64,000 nucleotides of DNA, from NCBI RefSeq assembly GCF_016920785.2, contig NW_024609835.1, forward strand, positions 84,292,243 to 84,356,242, in the 5' to 3' direction. Below the pieces are notes generated by a model. The model was not told the origin of the DNA. It saw only the letters and a program-made list of their open reading frames with translations, and made no database searches. The translations under genes and the position numbers were made by a program. Source of the stretch: Ixodes scapularis (lineage: Eukaryota; Arthropoda; Arachnida; Ixodida; Ixodidae). Shown piece by piece: positions 1 through 12,480 of the stretch (within the stretch, counting starts at the first letter, position 1; each line of letters begins with the position of its first letter).

Positions 1-54
1 TTCGTACTGAGACCCCAGTCAAAGCTACATCTTAATCTGGGAGTGTAGGGGCTG

Positions 55-357
55 CTAACACAATGGAAGCACACTGTACTCTAGTAAGGTAAATACAATA
101 CAATACAATTTATGATGTTCCTTTAACATTTCACAACTCAATCCTAACATAAGGCAGGAAGGGTTTACGTGGGACACAGCACAAGCCTTCTGGTGTGATG
201 TCCCACGCACAAGAATTATCTTCCGTAGAGGTGGAAATAACGTACAGGTGAAATATGCAATATGCAATTGAACATGGACTCCGCCATTGTCAATTGTATC
301 GAGCAAACGGCACGGCCCCTTCAAGCCCAAGTGCCTCAGGATATTGACAGGAAACAT
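55..357 (-). repeat. Possible 3' end of a minus-strand retroelement
   Basis: At 95-113 the plus strand shows about three ATACA units, which read as a short TGTAT-type tail on the minus strand. The minus strand above it is open for about 100 codons but I do not recognise the peptide. Short simple-repeat tails are usual at the 3' ends of CR1/L2/Jockey-type LINEs, so this may be a LINE end. No RT motif is visible, so the call is weak. Confidence 0.22.
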
Positions 358-407
358 TACACCAGGTCCACGCGGGGATAAGATGAATCTTGGTCATGGT
401 AAAGGTG

Positions 408-612
408 AAGGTGCACAAACACACACAACCGTACACAGACGCGCACACATGCACACAAGCACATGTAGACACACACATAAACACGCCACACATGCCCGTG
501 TTCCCACACGCACATGCGCACGAACACGCGCATGCACACGCACGTACGCACATACGCACATACACATACCAACACACACATATGCAGACGCATAAATGAA
601 CACACACAAGCA
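408..612. repeat. Degenerate CA/TG microsatellite
   Basis: About 200 bases of alternating purine-pyrimidine sequence dominated by CACA and CACG units. Several overlapping open frames on both strands here encode only His/Thr-rich or Cys/Val-rich low-complexity peptides and are by-products of the repeat. Alternating runs of this kind can adopt Z-DNA. Confidence 0.85.
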
Positions 613-1861
613 AACAAAATAAAGAGAAGGAGAAGGAGAGGAGCAGGCTGCGGAGATGGAGGTGGAATGCACTCTACGTGAACAGACTACGGGAAGCGTT
701 CTCCCTTTTCTGCACCATCTCTTGTTTGCAGAGAACAAGGACAGACTTTGAATTCCTGTGCGCCTCGTTGGTTCTGCTGCTTGTCGATTTTGTTTGGTTT
801 TATCTTTTTGCTAGTTTCACGCCTTGTTTCGATCTGTCGTTGACAACACTATGTTGTTCTTGATGAAAATCTTGTTGTGAGGAAAGTTAAAAAAAATAAA
901 AGGTCAGTAGTTCCTAGATAGATTTTCAAATTTCTGGTTTCATCAAGCTATGGGCTAGAATTTTTTTTTAAATTTTATTTATGCTTAATTGTTTTGTTGG
1001 AATATTTGTACACTAAATGTTTTAAAGAAAGGATGTTCTGGCGGTTCTTCAATTGTCTCTCCTCTTAGGCGTCGCCACGCGGTGCTTTTGTTTTTCAGAA
1101 TCTTCACAACTGTGATGAGTATCCAGTATGATTACCGGTTTTACGTTCTCAATTAAAAAAAAATCAATGCCATGTTCAATCGGCTGGATGTCGACAAGGT
1201 TATTTCGGGCTTTCTATATTTTATCGTATTATAAAACTTTAGCTCCGAATCAATGGCAGAGACGTTTTAATTACTAAACGTATACAGATGATTTCTTCCA
1301 GTTTCAGTATAGTACCCAACTATTTGTGTCTGGTGTGTTTATGTTCCCGAATATACATTTTAAATGAATACACAAGAAGCGATCCATCTTGCATTTTATA
1401 ATATGCCTCATATTTAAAAACTGGAAGCCATGATTGCACTCGACCTTCCTTGATTATGCGTTACTTCAGGGGGATATGCATACCAAAAATTTGAGTGCGG
1501 TGTTTTTTGAAAAATAAGTAACACATTATGCAGTATGATGCCTGTACAACAATACATTGTGCATCTTTATTTGATCACATGTTGTTGGTAATCCAGAAAT
1601 GCTATAGCCTTCATTATTTCTATAGACTTCATGTGAATCAGAGTAGAATGTTTCCCTAATCTGCGGCACGTTTTCTTAAATACTTCCTGGAACACAAATT
1701 TTACTTTTTTATAAATCTTTCCTTGAGCTTTTTTTGTAATGCGAAATGCAATCAAGAACAACATCTGCAGCATACAAAAATATCCTGGCCGACTGATTTC
1801 ATCACGTTTAGTGAAAAAAAGTGAAGCAATTAACAACATATCGAAATCAGCATCTAGAGTA
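613..1861. other. No gene seen; AT-rich unique-looking DNA
   Basis: I see no supported gene, RNA or repeat here. Short open frames on either strand lack recognisable motifs and are of the length expected by chance. Confidence 0.5.
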
Positions 1862-1985
1862 CAGGCGAGTTGGTTTAAGGGAGACATTGTAACCCAGAAA
1901 AAAAGGGGGAAAAGAGGGACAGAAAACACAAACTCCAAGCACATGTAAAACCTAATAAGCCAATACTTCTTTAATAAGGCCTACT
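1862..1985 (-). repeat. Possible Penelope-like pseudo-LTR remnant
   Basis: The plus strand starts AGGCGAGTTGGT and then carries GTAACCCAG, a GGGACAGAAAAC block and TTTAATAAGG in the order seen in the better-preserved PLE pseudo-LTRs at 10993, 21936 and 52986 of this window. The match is by eye and interrupted by gaps. If correct, the rest of this PLE would lie at higher coordinates, but no RT or GIY-YIG motif was found next to it. Confidence 0.3.
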
Positions 1986-3904
1986 ACCTGGCTGTACACA
2001 CCAAACCTTAAGTACAACAAAATAATCCAACGAAAAACAAGTAACTACTAACAAAGGAACAAAAGTTCAACCAGGGCGCCAATACAAAGACAGAGTCCTC
2101 CAGCCAAACGGAAAACAACATGGCCGCAACGCCTACCAGACACAAAGGGGCAAAAAAACAACACCAAAAAAGTTCAGTCAGACACACTTCCCGCACTAAA
2201 GAACATTATGAGTACAGAAACGTTTTAACAGGTTCGTTCAGAAGTGCAGACATCTTGCAAAAAGAAGAATCATCGCAGAAAACTTTCAAGAACACTCTTA
2301 TTAGACCTTTGCAACAGGAAACTCAAGTTGTGGAGCGTAGATGCCTTTTCTTCCTAGTTATGAGGAAACTAAAAACCCAAATATTTGAATACATTTATAT
2401 CAGTTATTGCTACATTTCATTTGTGGGCCCTAAGAATTGGCACTCACGTGGTCAGCGTAAAAGACAGAGGCGTGACGTTCCTTCCGAAGAGTGGCACCAA
2501 TTTGGGAATGCACAAAGTAGGTTAATTCGCTGCTTTTCAACAGATTGCTCGCCCCAAAAACTAACATGCAGAAAGTTTCGGAATTCGAAAGTTTCGGGAA
2601 AATAGAGCTTTAGGTTTAGGTAAAAAGGTTTCAGGCACCCCATGCTCCTTCCACTACAAATAAAAGAATAAGGAAAAAAGAGAAAACAAATGAAAATCAA
2701 AATATTTTAAAATAATGACAATCGGACGTTTGTAGTTTGAGCCTAATGGCTGTATTTTTCGTTATAAACGACCCACTTTGGCAAGCACTCGAGAACAGCC
2801 GGCGGAGACCACGTGACATCCAACGCACTCGTGACGTAGGTCGTCTCGGGACGAGCAAAGCTGCGGCGAGGCTGACGTCGAGAGGATGGCCTAGTCGTTC
2901 CAGCCACCGAAGCGGCTGCCTTTGTACGCATTTTGAGTGCCGGGTTGATCTTTTATAATCTTGCAGAGGGAGAATAGCGACTTCTGGGTGACATAAAACA
3001 GATTCTTGGGAAGAAGGGAGTTCCTCCTTCCCCTCTTGACTCGTCGTGGCCGGAGACGAGAAAAACGTCGTCCCTATCTGCCAAGCTTCCTAGACGGGCA
3101 TTACAAACGAGGCGTTAGCGACAACCACCAGGTGCTCTTTGATAATCGTTTAATTCGTTTGAAAATTCCTTTTCGTGTCTTTGTTAGCAGGATATTGGTG
3201 TGTCTGATGTGATACTGCTCGTTTGAACACATATAGACAAAAAAATAAGCGCCGAAATTGCGTTGTAGTATCCCTTTAACGACTGCGTGGCTGCTTCCCC
3301 TCTGAAAGTACGGCACCACCACAGTAGCCATATGAATGTGGGGAAGCCCATCCCGAGATTGCATGAACTGCTTCTGATTTGTGTATGTATAGCGTTTTGA
3401 AGCACGTTCCTCAATATTAACATCGACCGCTGCATCTCGGTACCTGGACAAAAAAGCAGACGGAATATGGTATGAACGTTTTTTATACTTTCATAACATA
3501 ATAATACTCGATAGTTTATATCACCGTTCCTACAAAGAACAAACAAGCACAACAAACAAAGTAACCGAGTTTCGTCGTATTTGTTAAATGAGAGACGCTT
3601 AAACTCTTAAAAAGAGCAACATAATTAACATAAATATTAATAAATGTGTGAACACATTTGAAACTTTTCTTTATAGTGTTTCATGCGCCTTTTTATTTTC
3701 TTTAGAGTTCCTGATACGCGGATTTCGTGCGATATTAGACAACATGTACTATTGGCCTATGTTTATTTCTCGGTCTTTCTTGTTTTTTGGTTCTTCTCAT
3801 TCCCTTTTTAGTAACCTAAATGAATATAATCTATGTTTTTCACTTTAGGTGAACAATTTTTGACCATGTCTTTTCTTTTAGATGTCATATACACCAGACA
3901 TGTA
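1986..3904. other. No supported gene; a few open frames without recognisable motifs
   Basis: A plus-strand frame of 161 codons lies at 2120-2605, and a minus-strand frame of 116 codons at 3101-3451 is preceded by an acceptor-like polypyrimidine-AG. Neither peptide shows a family I recognise. The second is listed as a weak exon candidate in the findings. Confidence 0.4.
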
Positions 3905-5527
3905 CAAGTTACTTAGGAAAGGTAGTCCTAACCACTAATTGGAGTAGAGTAGAAATTAACCATTTGTAATAGTAATTGAGTAAACTACTAACTACTGTAA
4001 AAAATAGCGAGTTACTTTAAATTTACTTTCGAAGTTAATTTTATATTTTTGTGGTAGCAAAATGAACAGCAGTTCTGATCCGTGAAAACCCATGCGAGCC
4101 TAAAATAAATGCATTCATTTTATGGCTTGCGTTTTCACCAAAATGGTTTATTCGCTTGCAGAAGCAATTGACTTTCAAAGTTCATGATAGGAGAGTTTTC
4201 CCCTTTTCCTCCTAAAGACGTCTCAGCCAAGCTAAAAAGACGTTCCACCGACGCGCTGGATGGAACAGCAGCTTTGAATTTGAGAAACAGGCTGTACAGG
4301 GTCGGGTGAGCGGATGTCGGCTTGTTAGGTGTCCATGACGAAACATGTAATGTTTGCCTCGGCTAGAGGGTCTTCTATAACAATCTCTCTTCCTTTTTTT
4401 CATTTTTTCTTTTTTGGCAAGTTGAGATTGTTATGACCTGGCCCCTCTTTATTCTTACAACATTCGGACAGTACGCTGGGCGAGTGAACCTGACCATCAA
4501 GAGTTCAAGTCTTGCGCCCCGACGAAGAGATCATCCGGACAACTGCGCATCTCGTTGCAATCTAGTGCTACGCTACTGAAAAAAAAAAATTGCTTCGGTT
4601 TAACAGATGATGAAACGAAGTGTACTTCGCCGCTGACGCCGGGTCCAACAAAAGGATCTCCCAAGGGTGACTCGCAATCCTTGCCGGCGACTACGGTATC
4701 CTGATGCGCCAGACACGCCTGAGAAGTAAATCGCTGTCAACAAAGAGGAGCTCTCCCTGGCGTGAAAGATCGGAAGGACGCGAAGGATTACATGAACAAG
4801 CATCGTCGCTCGTACAATTGCAGCTGGAAGCGAGAACGTGCTCCCATGAACGGATTACCCGTGTCTCCGTTTGTGCGCGGGGTAGTCTGGTTTTGCAAAG
4901 GCGTATGCGCTGACGACGATGCGACCATGGGAACAGACGCCAAGCTGCAAGGTCGGCAAGGTCATTCCAGTGGCGCCTCCCGTTGGAGCCCCCAAACCGC
5001 TTGAGGCAGAACTCACTAAAGGCAGACTACATGAAAACAACAACAACCCTCGGAGTGCCCTCGTCTTTCACGGTTGCAGCTGCAGGCGTGGCGCCTGCGT
5101 GCATTACCGGATTAGGTCAATACCCGACCAGGACTTGTTAAGCATCTCTTCCTGCGTTCGTTTGTGCTGGTGTTATGTTTTGGCTGCTCGTCGCCACCTT
5201 GGCCGAAGGACGCCTGTGATGCAGTTTCTAAAGCTGCCAGAACGGATTGTGAAAGAGGCCCCTTGTTCGGGAATGCCATTTCATCTGCCGGAGTCTTATT
5301 TATTTCGGGGCTCAAACTTTAGTGATGAGCAAAATTAGCACTAGATTTTAGAAGTAGTTAGTAGTCTGAGTAGAAGTTACCTGAGAAATGTAGTTAAATT
5401 AAACTACTAATTACCCAAATGAAGTTGTAATTGAAAGTTACCAAGTGACTCGGAAAATGAGTTACAACTACTCTGCTAAGTCTACAGTAGTTTTAGTAGA
5501 GTAGTTGAACTACGTCCAAGTCTGATT
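3905..5527. repeat. Degenerate element with AGTAGTTA-rich ends
   Basis: Both flanks (about 3905-4030 and 5330-5527) are dense in AGTAGTTA, GTAGAGTAG and AGTTAC words in opposite orientations. This resembles the end sequences of the non-autonomous elements at 17349-18481 and 26957-29801. The interior is GC-richer (about 4620-5310) and seems to contain two diverged direct copies of a block of roughly 260 bp. No transposase is recognisable. Exact termini and target duplication could not be fixed. Confidence 0.3.
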
Positions 5528-7212
5528 TATACACTCAATTTGCCGGACATGCGAATTCACGAATTTGGTTTGCACGGTGCATTTTCCTCGAGCAATTTCA
5601 AACCAGACATAATCGCAGTGTTATTTTTGTTATTTTTTAAACACGCACTTTTGTGTACAATTTTGGTTTAATGTCTTCATGGAGTAAAAAGAGGTTTAGA
5701 CAAAAATCTACTTCTATTGTGGGGTTTGATCTGCTTAGCTTTCACCAACATTACCTTAATGTGGCACTGCTGACCAACACGAAGAAACATAATCTTGACA
5801 CCTGCCAGCGCTCGCTTAAATAACGCATACAAGTAGAAGACATTCAAACTTCGTTCGAAAAGAAAAAAAAAAGAAGCCGGGTGCTGCCAAGTTTTTAAAT
5901 TTGCCAGTAACTCCACCAGTTTAACACAAACCAGTTTCTTCGGTATTCAACTTAACCTCTTTACTGTTTTTATTTAACCTCATTAGCATTCGGCTGCTAC
6001 TGCAGACTGTAAGTGACAAAAAGTGTAATTTCAACTTTGTATTCATTTGTCCCTCGCGTGGATAAAACACGACGACTTAGGTGACACCCATGTTCAATTT
6101 TCTTGTATGTCACCCACAAAATCCGCCAATTGCCGACAATATTGGATACCCGCAGAGGCAGACACGCAAAAAAACAAATTTTTTTAAAAATGTTTTTATG
6201 CTCACGCGTTCTTTTTTAACGCCCTGATGGTTGTGTGCATTCGTAATATAAGGCCCGAAGAGATACTGCCTTGTACTGTTATGTGTATGCATCGCTTTCG
6301 CAGGAACAGGTGGTAACGCAATGATTTTTTTTGTCAAATTACCCTTTCGAATAAAGCATATCCAATACCTGGACTTGCACTCCTATGCCACCGATGTCGC
6401 TGCTAAAATATATATACAATACACAATATTAACGCAGTGGAACATCCGTTTTATTCTATCGTTCAATCTATTTTCGAAAAGGGGAATCTCCATATGACTT
6501 CATGAACTCGAAATAAAATAATATTGCAAATTTTACCAGATCTGGCATTTGTTCATTCATTGGTACTCTCAAAAACTCCACAATAATTTCAATGTTTTTA
6601 AATGTTTCTTTTTTGTATTTTTGTGCTTTCTTGTTCGATATTTTTTTAAAGAGATGGACTGAAAGTGACTTTTTTGCATTACACGTAAGGAGTATGATCT
6701 TTGTTACTATAAATATGTGTACAAACTAATTAAATGCCAATCACATGAAAAAAACATTTTTGTGTTAATATCTCGTAGAGATACGACCCAGATAACATCA
6801 ATGGTATAATGCGTTTGACAATGCCGTTATTATTGGCCAAAACAAAATGGTTGCTTTATTTTCCACGCACATAACAGATGTAGCACTCATAAGAGAAGAC
6901 CCATTTATTGTCTCGTGCAGTCGCGTGGCATGGAGCCATTTTAGAATAAGAGGTTTCGAAGGAAACTTCTTTAAAGTCCATCCGCAAACTCTTCGGGCAT
7001 ATGAGTCCCAGCATTTGATTGCCCGCGCACGTATACTCCCCATTTCCTGATAACAAAACAGTATAAAAAAAATATCTGACAAAGACAAAACACTGCAGGA
7101 AAAACTAAGCACCAATCTCGCCTTTCATTGAGCCCCCAAGATGAAACGTCTCTTTTGAAAACGAAGCGATTCGTTCATTTCGTTCTGGAAATGACGATGC
7201 AGTCTTTCGTAG
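5528..7212. other. No gene seen
   Basis: AT-rich DNA without a motif-bearing open frame, RNA gene or clear repeat. Overlapping open frames on both strands around 6800-7115 are short and unrecognised. Confidence 0.5.
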
Positions 7213-7240
7213 CCCCCCCCCCTCCCCCCCCCCCCCCCCC
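7213..7240 (+). repeat. Poly(C) tract C10-T-C17
   Basis: A 28-base cytosine run with one T. Such runs are prone to replication and sequencing length error, so local coordinates may be unstable. Confidence 0.9.
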
Positions 7241-9790
7241 GGTTCCCTTTGCCGAAAACAACCCCAGGAAGTAAAAAAAGGAACGAACAACATTATATTT
7301 TTGGAAACAACAAAGGTGCCCGTATCGTCTCGATGGAATGTCAGGTTCGACTCAACAAAGAAATAAATAACGCGAGAGAGGGTGTGTCCTCCAGAATGAC
7401 AACGGAAACAGACAAACAAACAAAACACGTAGCGAGTCCTCGGGAGAGGACAGATAAAAATGACGAAAAGCAAGGCGGAAATCGAGGCAAATAGCGAGCA
7501 GCGCATTTTACAAAAGCGACTCTTCTATCAACCTCTCTGGAATTTGGAGCCGGGGAACCGAGCGAGGCTTGAGCGAGCGCTGGAAACAACCAACTTGGCA
7601 AAAATACAAAAGCAAAAAAGAAAAAAAAAAAAAAGACGAGAGAACGTCGAGAATCTCGAAAGCGCGTCCCAGCCGGCACAAAGAGTAAATTTCAACGCGC
7701 GTACGTAAGCAAGCAATAATCAAACATACAAAAAAAAAAAAAAATAGAGGAACAGGCGAAAGAGAACAAGTTGCATCGCAAAGCGACCGATGGCGTGATC
7801 TGTTCCACGTTTGTGGGCATATCTAGTTGCGTTTTGCTATTTGAGCTCTCCCTGCCTTTTCCCTTCACTCTCCCGCTCTTCCTCTTCCTCAATATTGAGG
7901 AGGAAGACAAGAGTGGGCACGGAATGGGCCTGGCTGGATGCTTTGTTTCGAGACATCTTTTGTTCGTTTCTTGCGGAACCTGTTTTGTCGTAAACGGGAG
8001 CGAGCGAGCGAAGACGAGCAGTAACAAAAACTGAACCTTTTCGATCGCGAGAAACGCCATTGTTAGTGGCGTGAGAATGCGACCGGTGCAGTCTGAAATA
8101 GTACTGGGAGCGGATTTCTGTTCGCAAACGACTTTGTTTCGGCAAGGCACGCCGTGTGTAACTCATGCCGCACAAATCAACTATTTGCTGTTCTTTGCAG
8201 GCAGAAAGCTGTGGATGTTATTGCTTTATTGTTTTTTTTCAGTCTAGTTGTGTTTTGTTTGTCAACGTTCGTACTATGTGAATTATTGGTTCCGTGTAAT
8301 ATTAAGAATTAAGCTAAAACCGGATCAATTTTATCGCATTACTATGATATGTTAGATTTTTGAAAAGTCACTCTCTAAGCTAAAAAGAAGTGCGCTTGAA
8401 AAAGAGTGACAAGCATGGGCACAACACAAGAAGGGTGTCAGCGTCCTTCAGCCCTAGAGATCTGTTATACCAGATATTTTTATGCCTAAATATTCCAATT
8501 TGTTTGGAACAGCGCCACGCGTTATTTCTAGTCCTCGTTTATTTCTAAATAACGTTGCTGCAGTGATCAAAATCATTTTTATTATTTTTAACCCGTTCAA
8601 GCTTCAGCATTTGTTCATGTAGCGCTTGAAACTCAGCAACGTCATAGGAAATACAAAAAATAAATGAGGTTACCTTTACTGTTTGTCCTTCTCGGATACC
8701 CTGTCTACGGTATCCGAGCACTGGCTTTCTTCGCGCCAAAGTATTATCGAACGTGAAGAGCTCACGGTGAAGGTGGAGTCGCTGCAGCAGATCTGATGAT
8801 GCAACAGTCTATATATTTCACCCTAAGGGCTGGTTCAGGAATCTGCATTAGTTTCGTTCGAAGTGACTAACACTCTGAAGTCAGGGGACAAGTGTTCGCC
8901 CATTGCAACGAGACAAGCAGTGCAAGAAATAACATTTAGAAGTGATAATGACACCTCTTACTGTGGGTAGTGTTCCAGCCGTTGAGTTTTTTCGGTCGCG
9001 GTGAAGGCCACCGAAGAAAATATGTAAACTAGTCTTTACTGTAACTAAAGTTTAAGGTACAAGAGGGAGCTGCACGCAGTGAGCGTGCCGTTGAGCACGC
9101 GCGGCGGGTTCTGGGTTATGGTCACAGCTGAGAACCTGAATTTCACCCAAAAACGCATGAAACCTACTTAATTTTGCTGCGTCCGGACAAAGGTACGTAA
9201 TTGTAAAGAATGTTTCTCACCTTTAAATATATTATTTTAATGTACGACAAAAAAACCTGGAAACAGTATAATAGGTGTTTAAAATGCGCTCGCGTTCAAA
9301 CTTGGTTTACCTTCAAATACTACGTTGTTCCTTTTTTGGCTACAAAACGTACAGCCGTGCTGGTAACCATATTGTCAACAGGCGGCCGCTCCGGGCCCAA
9401 GGAGGCTTTCTTCTTCTCGCAGAGTCCCCGTCTTTGTTTCCCTCACGGATTTTGCCTGCCTCCTTCGACCAGTGAGCTCCCCGCTAACTCGCTTACCGAG
9501 CACGCCCCTTCGTCATGCAACTCAACGCGGACCCGATCCAACGTCTTCGCCTTCTCGTCTTCCCGAGAAACAAGGCACAGAAGACGAGCAAGACGAGTCG
9601 TCGGGGGCTGGGGACTGGGCCGGTAATGAAGATCTAGACCCGTGTCCACGAAAGAAAGGACAGGGGTTCGCGGACTTCATTTCGTCCCGGTGTCGCGGAC
9701 TCCGGAACGTGCGTCGAATATTAATTACGCGCAAAGAGAACGGTTTCGGCGTCGACCAGCGCTCATTTAAAGACGCCGCCTTCGGTCTGT
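7241..9790. other. No gene seen; A-tracts only
   Basis: Contains A-rich tracts near 7618-7634 and 7731-7744 and a purine-rich stretch at 7850-7960. Open frames on both strands at 7341-8175 overlap each other and show only low-complexity Ser/Lys/Arg-rich peptides. No family is recognisable. Confidence 0.45.
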
Positions 9791-9809
9791 CCCCCCCCCC
9801 CCCCCCCCC
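9791..9809 (+). repeat. Poly(C) tract, 19 bases
   Basis: Uninterrupted run of cytosines following a GC-rich stretch. Confidence 0.9.
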
Positions 9810-10836
9810 TCTCCGGTACGATATTAAATAAGCGTAATTAAGAAACCGTCACCGTTTATTTGGTGTCTCGTTACTTTGTATTCTTTTATATTTTAGGCGT
9901 TAGCAAAAGCTTCGCGGTGGTTTGGACTGGGTAATCGAGCAGAGCTGACCTGGGCCAACGTACTGAGAATGCCGACAGCTTTGTCAGAGTAGAGTTGGAT
10001 CAAAGATACAAGATACAGGGGTTCGCATGTAAATACTGTACAGCATTTTACCTCTAATAACGCAGGCAAAACTGCTCAGTTAAGAGCTGGAGACTATATT
10101 TCTTTCTCTTTTAGCCCGGACGAAGCAGGCGCTGAGCTGATAGGAACGATCTTACCGTCGTCTAAAGAGTACCGATGTGCTTTTCGTAATAGTTATGAGT
10201 GTGTTTTATTATTACTACACCATACATGTAGAAGGAAGGCCTAGTGATTTGTGCTTTCGACATTCTTTGATTTGTTCCGCCAGCTCGTAGCATCGGCTCC
10301 ATCCGGACGTAATATCGAACAAAATATAATGCGCGTCGTCCGATATTCTGTGAACATGGGCTACTGCCAACTAAGTACAGGGGCTTAGAGCGATAAACTG
10401 GAGTCTAAAAGTGACCCCGAATAGGGCCTCCGCCATGTTACACATTTTTGACCGCTAGACACGTGACCTTATAGTTTTACGTCTAGACTTTAACGAAGCA
10501 CCGCGCACGAATAGTTGCTTATTGATTTTTAATAACAATACCGACGAGATAAGTTATGTTTCTTTTTTTTTTTTTTAATTCCAGATTGTACTTTACGACA
10601 AAAACATGGACAGCTTCGCAGTGCCTCAGCTAAGTGCCGGCTGCCACGGTGCTGTATTTTGGGTTTTTATCGAAGAAAAGTACAAATCTCTACCGCGAAC
10701 AGTATTAAAAAATAGTTTATCATGTTTTACAGCGATCGCAGTGCAAATCTCGGCTCAGTTTTGTGTAAAAGCCAAAGGATTTGGTATGGTCAGGTGTCTG
10801 GTGAACAAAATTTAGAACATGGCGGAAGCCAGGGGT
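9810..10836. other. No gene seen
   Basis: No supported coding region, RNA gene or mobile element between the two homopolymer tracts. There is a T-run at about 10562-10576. Confidence 0.5.
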
Positions 10837-10858
10837 GGGGGGGGGGGGGGGGGGGGGG
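10837..10858 (+). repeat. Poly(G) tract, 22 bases
   Basis: Uninterrupted G run about 130 bp outside the left pseudo-LTR of the PLE. Confidence 0.9.
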
Positions 10859-10992
10859 TCATTTTTGCCTGGTGAACGAGATACAAGTTTATCGCTGTAG
10901 GCCCCTCTACCTCGTTGGCTACTGCGCCCGCTGAAAACGCGTTTTGGAACCTCACATTCCAAAGATGAAAGTGAGCAGCAAAATCACTTTAA

Positions 10993-11230
10993 GAGCGCAG
11001 GCGAGTTGGTGCATATTTACCATCTTGATGAATTACCCGAGACTGGGGCAAAAACTTAGACACATCAATCATGGAAAATAAAAATGGACAGGAAGGAAAA
11101 GTCTCAAACTGAGCTAAAATTTTGTTCAAGCCACACCACTCTTATATACATCCTAACCTCAATATCGCCACCTTTTGCATGCAGAAGGTCAATTAATTCA
11201 CTAAGCTGAAATGCTGCTGCGAACCCAGAC
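10993..11230 (-). repeat. Left pseudo-LTR of the split PLE
   Basis: Shares with 21936-22190, in the same order and orientation, GCGAGYTGGTG, ATTACCCGAGACT, GACAGGAAG, AAAGTCTCAA, AAGGTCA and CTGCTGCGAACCCA. Downstream end of the element in its own (minus) orientation. The two copies differ by several indels, so they are not recent products. Confidence 0.75.
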
Positions 11231-11389
11231 AAATTCGGCCCTGCCACTGGTCCCTCCTTTTCTAAACAAATGCAGTTTGCACACTACTTACCTGCAACCC
11301 CATATAGGTGTTTACAAAAACAACAGAGACGCCCTCCGCGAAACGTGAATAACTGACCTCCACTTCAACAGCTAACACCCATCGCCCCT

Positions 11390-11421
11390 CCCCCCCCCCC
11401 CCCCCTCAAAAAAAAAAAAAA
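11390..11421 (+). repeat. Poly(C) followed by poly(A)
   Basis: C16, then TC, then A14, lying inside the 3' noncoding part of the PLE between the endonuclease frame and the pseudo-LTR. Confidence 0.85.
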
Positions 11422-11563
11422 GAAGAAAGAAAACAACAACAATAAAACACAGCCACAAAATACTTACCTTTTTAAGAAGACTTTGGAAGCGTTACTGAGC
11501 TACTAAGAGGCTTGGAATATACTACTGCCTATCGTCTTTGTTCTCTTTCACTTACCGCTCTTT

Positions 11564-11995
11564 TTATGTCATTTTTTTCTTTTTGTGTATGACTTTTGTT
11601 TCTGTCCACTGGATTGTACAATTACTGCATTCCTGGGCATGCTCCGCTACTTCTGAGTTGGGAGACTTTATTTTGACGTTTTGCCCATGCTCGGTTTGTC
11701 GGTCATTTAGACATATGGAAGTTTGACCCACGTGCTTGAATCCACAAGCCAAGGGGATTTCATGCACTACCCCACTCTCACAGGGAACCGATTTCTCTCT
11801 ATGTGATCTTGGCACCCCTTCCTCTTCGCAAAAAAGGGTAAGGTCCCTCAACTTGAAGTTCGTACTAAACAGAACGTCCGCACCAAACTCCCCACATGCT
11901 TTACCATTTTCCGATATCACATGATGATATGGCAAAGCCGCGTACATTTGATTAGGTCTCTCCTCACGCCTTTTTCTTCTTTCGCTCAGAGCCAT
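11564..11995 (-). pseudogene. PLE GIY-YIG endonuclease domain, C-terminal fragment
   Basis: The minus-strand peptide of 143 codons carries HVGQT followed by LNDRQTEH, the YIG-side and Arg/Glu-side motifs of the PLE-type GIY-YIG nuclease. Before them is a Cys-rich stretch (SVPCESGVVHEIPLACGF) that matches the linker normally seen ahead of this nuclease. In PLEs the nuclease nicks the target for reverse transcription. The GIY tyrosine appears as the H of KHV. The frame continues upstream into the RT region but with stops. The same domain is better preserved at 54613-55068. Confidence 0.8.
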
Positions 11996-12480
11996 TTGCC
12001 TACTGATGAAAGCTTTCTCGTCTCCCCCTGCACATGGCCTTTCAATATGCCTTTTTATTCAGCTTGTCAGATGATGAATACACGAGATTTTGATTGCCAC
12101 TTACGCCTTACCACTTACGCCTTTACTGTTATAGAATGACACCTTTTTTTTTTTTTTTTTTTTGAAGAATAGGTTTCGCATTGGCTTTTTCATACCGCAC
12201 ACTCTGCCAAACATAAATTTGTAAAAAAAAAAAAAAATTCCAAAACGTACCTTTAGAATTGCTCCACAGTGAACCGCAAATCAGGCGCTGACTTTCTTAT
12301 TTGTCTTTTCATTTTAAACGCTGCTCCAATCGGAAACGAACATACTATGAAGTCGTCGGCATACCGCCTGACCACTCAGCTCTCTGAAGGTCATCCCTTA
12401 ATGCCCTGAACTATGGCGGAGTCGAAAGAGTTCAACTAGGTCTCTGCCAGTGCTGGTGCCACCGACAAACTTATACACAC
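11996..12480 (-). pseudogene. PLE reverse transcriptase, catalytic part (YADD)
   Basis: On the minus strand a RYADDFIVC motif is encoded at about 12343-12366, the catalytic aspartate pair being at 12352-12357. Upstream of it the peptide VCISLSVAPALAE matches the segment that in PLE RTs precedes the YADD box. This joins the RT part at 20493-21622 across the LTR-element insertion. Stops lie between VCIS and YADD and after it, and a T-run plus A-run around 12147-12237 interrupt the frame, so this is a decayed copy. Confidence 0.75.

Noticed and set aside
287..738. Overlapping open frames of 60-114 codons in the CA-rich stretch
   Set aside because: His/Thr and Cys/Val low-complexity peptides produced by the dinucleotide repeat on both strands.
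2120..2605. 161-codon plus-strand frame
   Set aside because: No recognisable domain, and it begins beside a possible PLE end; length not exceptional for the window.
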